From an uncultured Bacteroidales bacterium (GTDB taxonomy: Bacteria > Bacteroidota > Bacteroidia > Bacteroidales > UBA932): a stretch of 5,356 bases of DNA. The translations under genes and the position numbers were made by a program. Within the stretch, counting starts at the first letter, position 1. The number at the start of each line of letters is the position of its first letter. The DNA lies in assembly GCA_900545245.1 (NCBI GenBank), contig UQYV01000073.1:1-5356 (forward strand). The letters are read 5' to 3'. The notes under the pieces were generated by a model that had not been told where the DNA came from, made no database searches, and saw only the letters and a program-made list of their open reading frames with translations. Shown in pieces: positions 5,261-5,356 of the stretch.

Positions 5261-5356
5261 TTGAAATACAAACTGTCCGAAAATAGCAAGGAAGGAACAA
5301 AGGTAAGCATTCGAGGAAGTACGTGCGTATAAAGTTTGACTGCAACTTGCATCAGT
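5261..5356 (+). pseudogene. Possible frame-broken integrase Arm-domain remnant (weak)
   Basis: The frame at 5261-5329 reads LKYKLSENSKEGTKVSIR and stops at TAA (5330). The frame at 5302-5355 reads GKHSRKYVRIKFDCNLHQ and runs off the edge. Placed end to end with one frameshift near 5300-5314, these resemble the start of Bacteroidota tyrosine integrases, whose Arm-DNA-binding domain typically has basic/hydrophobic alternation, an N-x-K-E-G turn and an H-x-R...R-x-IK-type strand. No ATG precedes it; TTG at 5261 is the only nearby start-like codon. The stretch is short and the likeness is from memory, so it may be chance. Confidence 0.2.

Noticed and set aside
5218..5352. A 44-residue minus-strand reading frame (ATG at 5352, TAA at 5218-5220) with a hydrophobic middle.
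   Set aside because: It ends inside the tandem palindromes, has no recognisable family and no Shine-Dalgarno sequence, and could be chance. A TACCTTTG -7-like box on that strand lies inside it and lacks a -33 partner at the right spacing.

Overview
The window looks like a chromosomal segment from a Bacteroidota bacterium, most likely order Bacteroidales. Four promoters fit the Bacteroidota consensus (TTTG near -33, TAnnTTTG near -7) with a 20-base spacer each; two have a perfect -7 element and one is perfect at both boxes. Only one gene has a clear Shine-Dalgarno sequence, and the protein families seen (OmpA-like SPEG-motif proteins, NhaC-type antiporters, AAA_14/DUF4143 ATPases, DUF6577-like proteins) are common in that phylum. 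The species cannot be fixed from this sequence.

Left part (1-1856, minus strand). The 5' end of a secreted OmpA-like protein gene runs off the left edge (start at 397). It is preceded by its own promoter and then by a complete NhaC-type Na+/H+ antiporter gene (504-1856). These two look like ordinary envelope and ion-homeostasis genes with moderate GC content.

Middle (1857-3394). A 92-base gap holds a hairpin and a candidate antiporter promoter. Next comes a minus-strand AAA+ ATPase of the AAA_14 + DUF4143 type (1949-3211). A 183-base divergent control region follows (3212-3394). It has a promoter firing left into the ATPase, a perfect promoter firing right, and three sets of inverted repeats overlapping or next to the promoter boxes. 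The hexamer TGACAA occurs three times there, touching the -33 region of both promoters.

Right part (3395-5163, plus strand). A two-gene operon with a 4-base ATGA overlap encodes a winged-helix AbiEi/DUF6577-like antitoxin and an AbiEii/AbiGii-type nucleotidyltransferase toxin. This is a type IV toxin-antitoxin (abortive-infection) module. By eye it is AT-richer than the left part, which suggests acquisition. Downstream (5164-5356) are two tandem 32-base units, each an imperfect palindrome, which create a 28-base perfect inverted repeat at their junction. After them comes a short frame-broken stretch that weakly resembles the N-terminal Arm-DNA-binding domain of a Bacteroidota tyrosine integrase.

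Working together: the antitoxin probably represses its own promoter through the inverted repeats and neutralises the nucleotidyltransferase. The divergent ATPase may share part of this control region. If that coupling is real, the ATPase and the toxin-antitoxin pair would form one accessory unit; that is a hypothesis from layout only.
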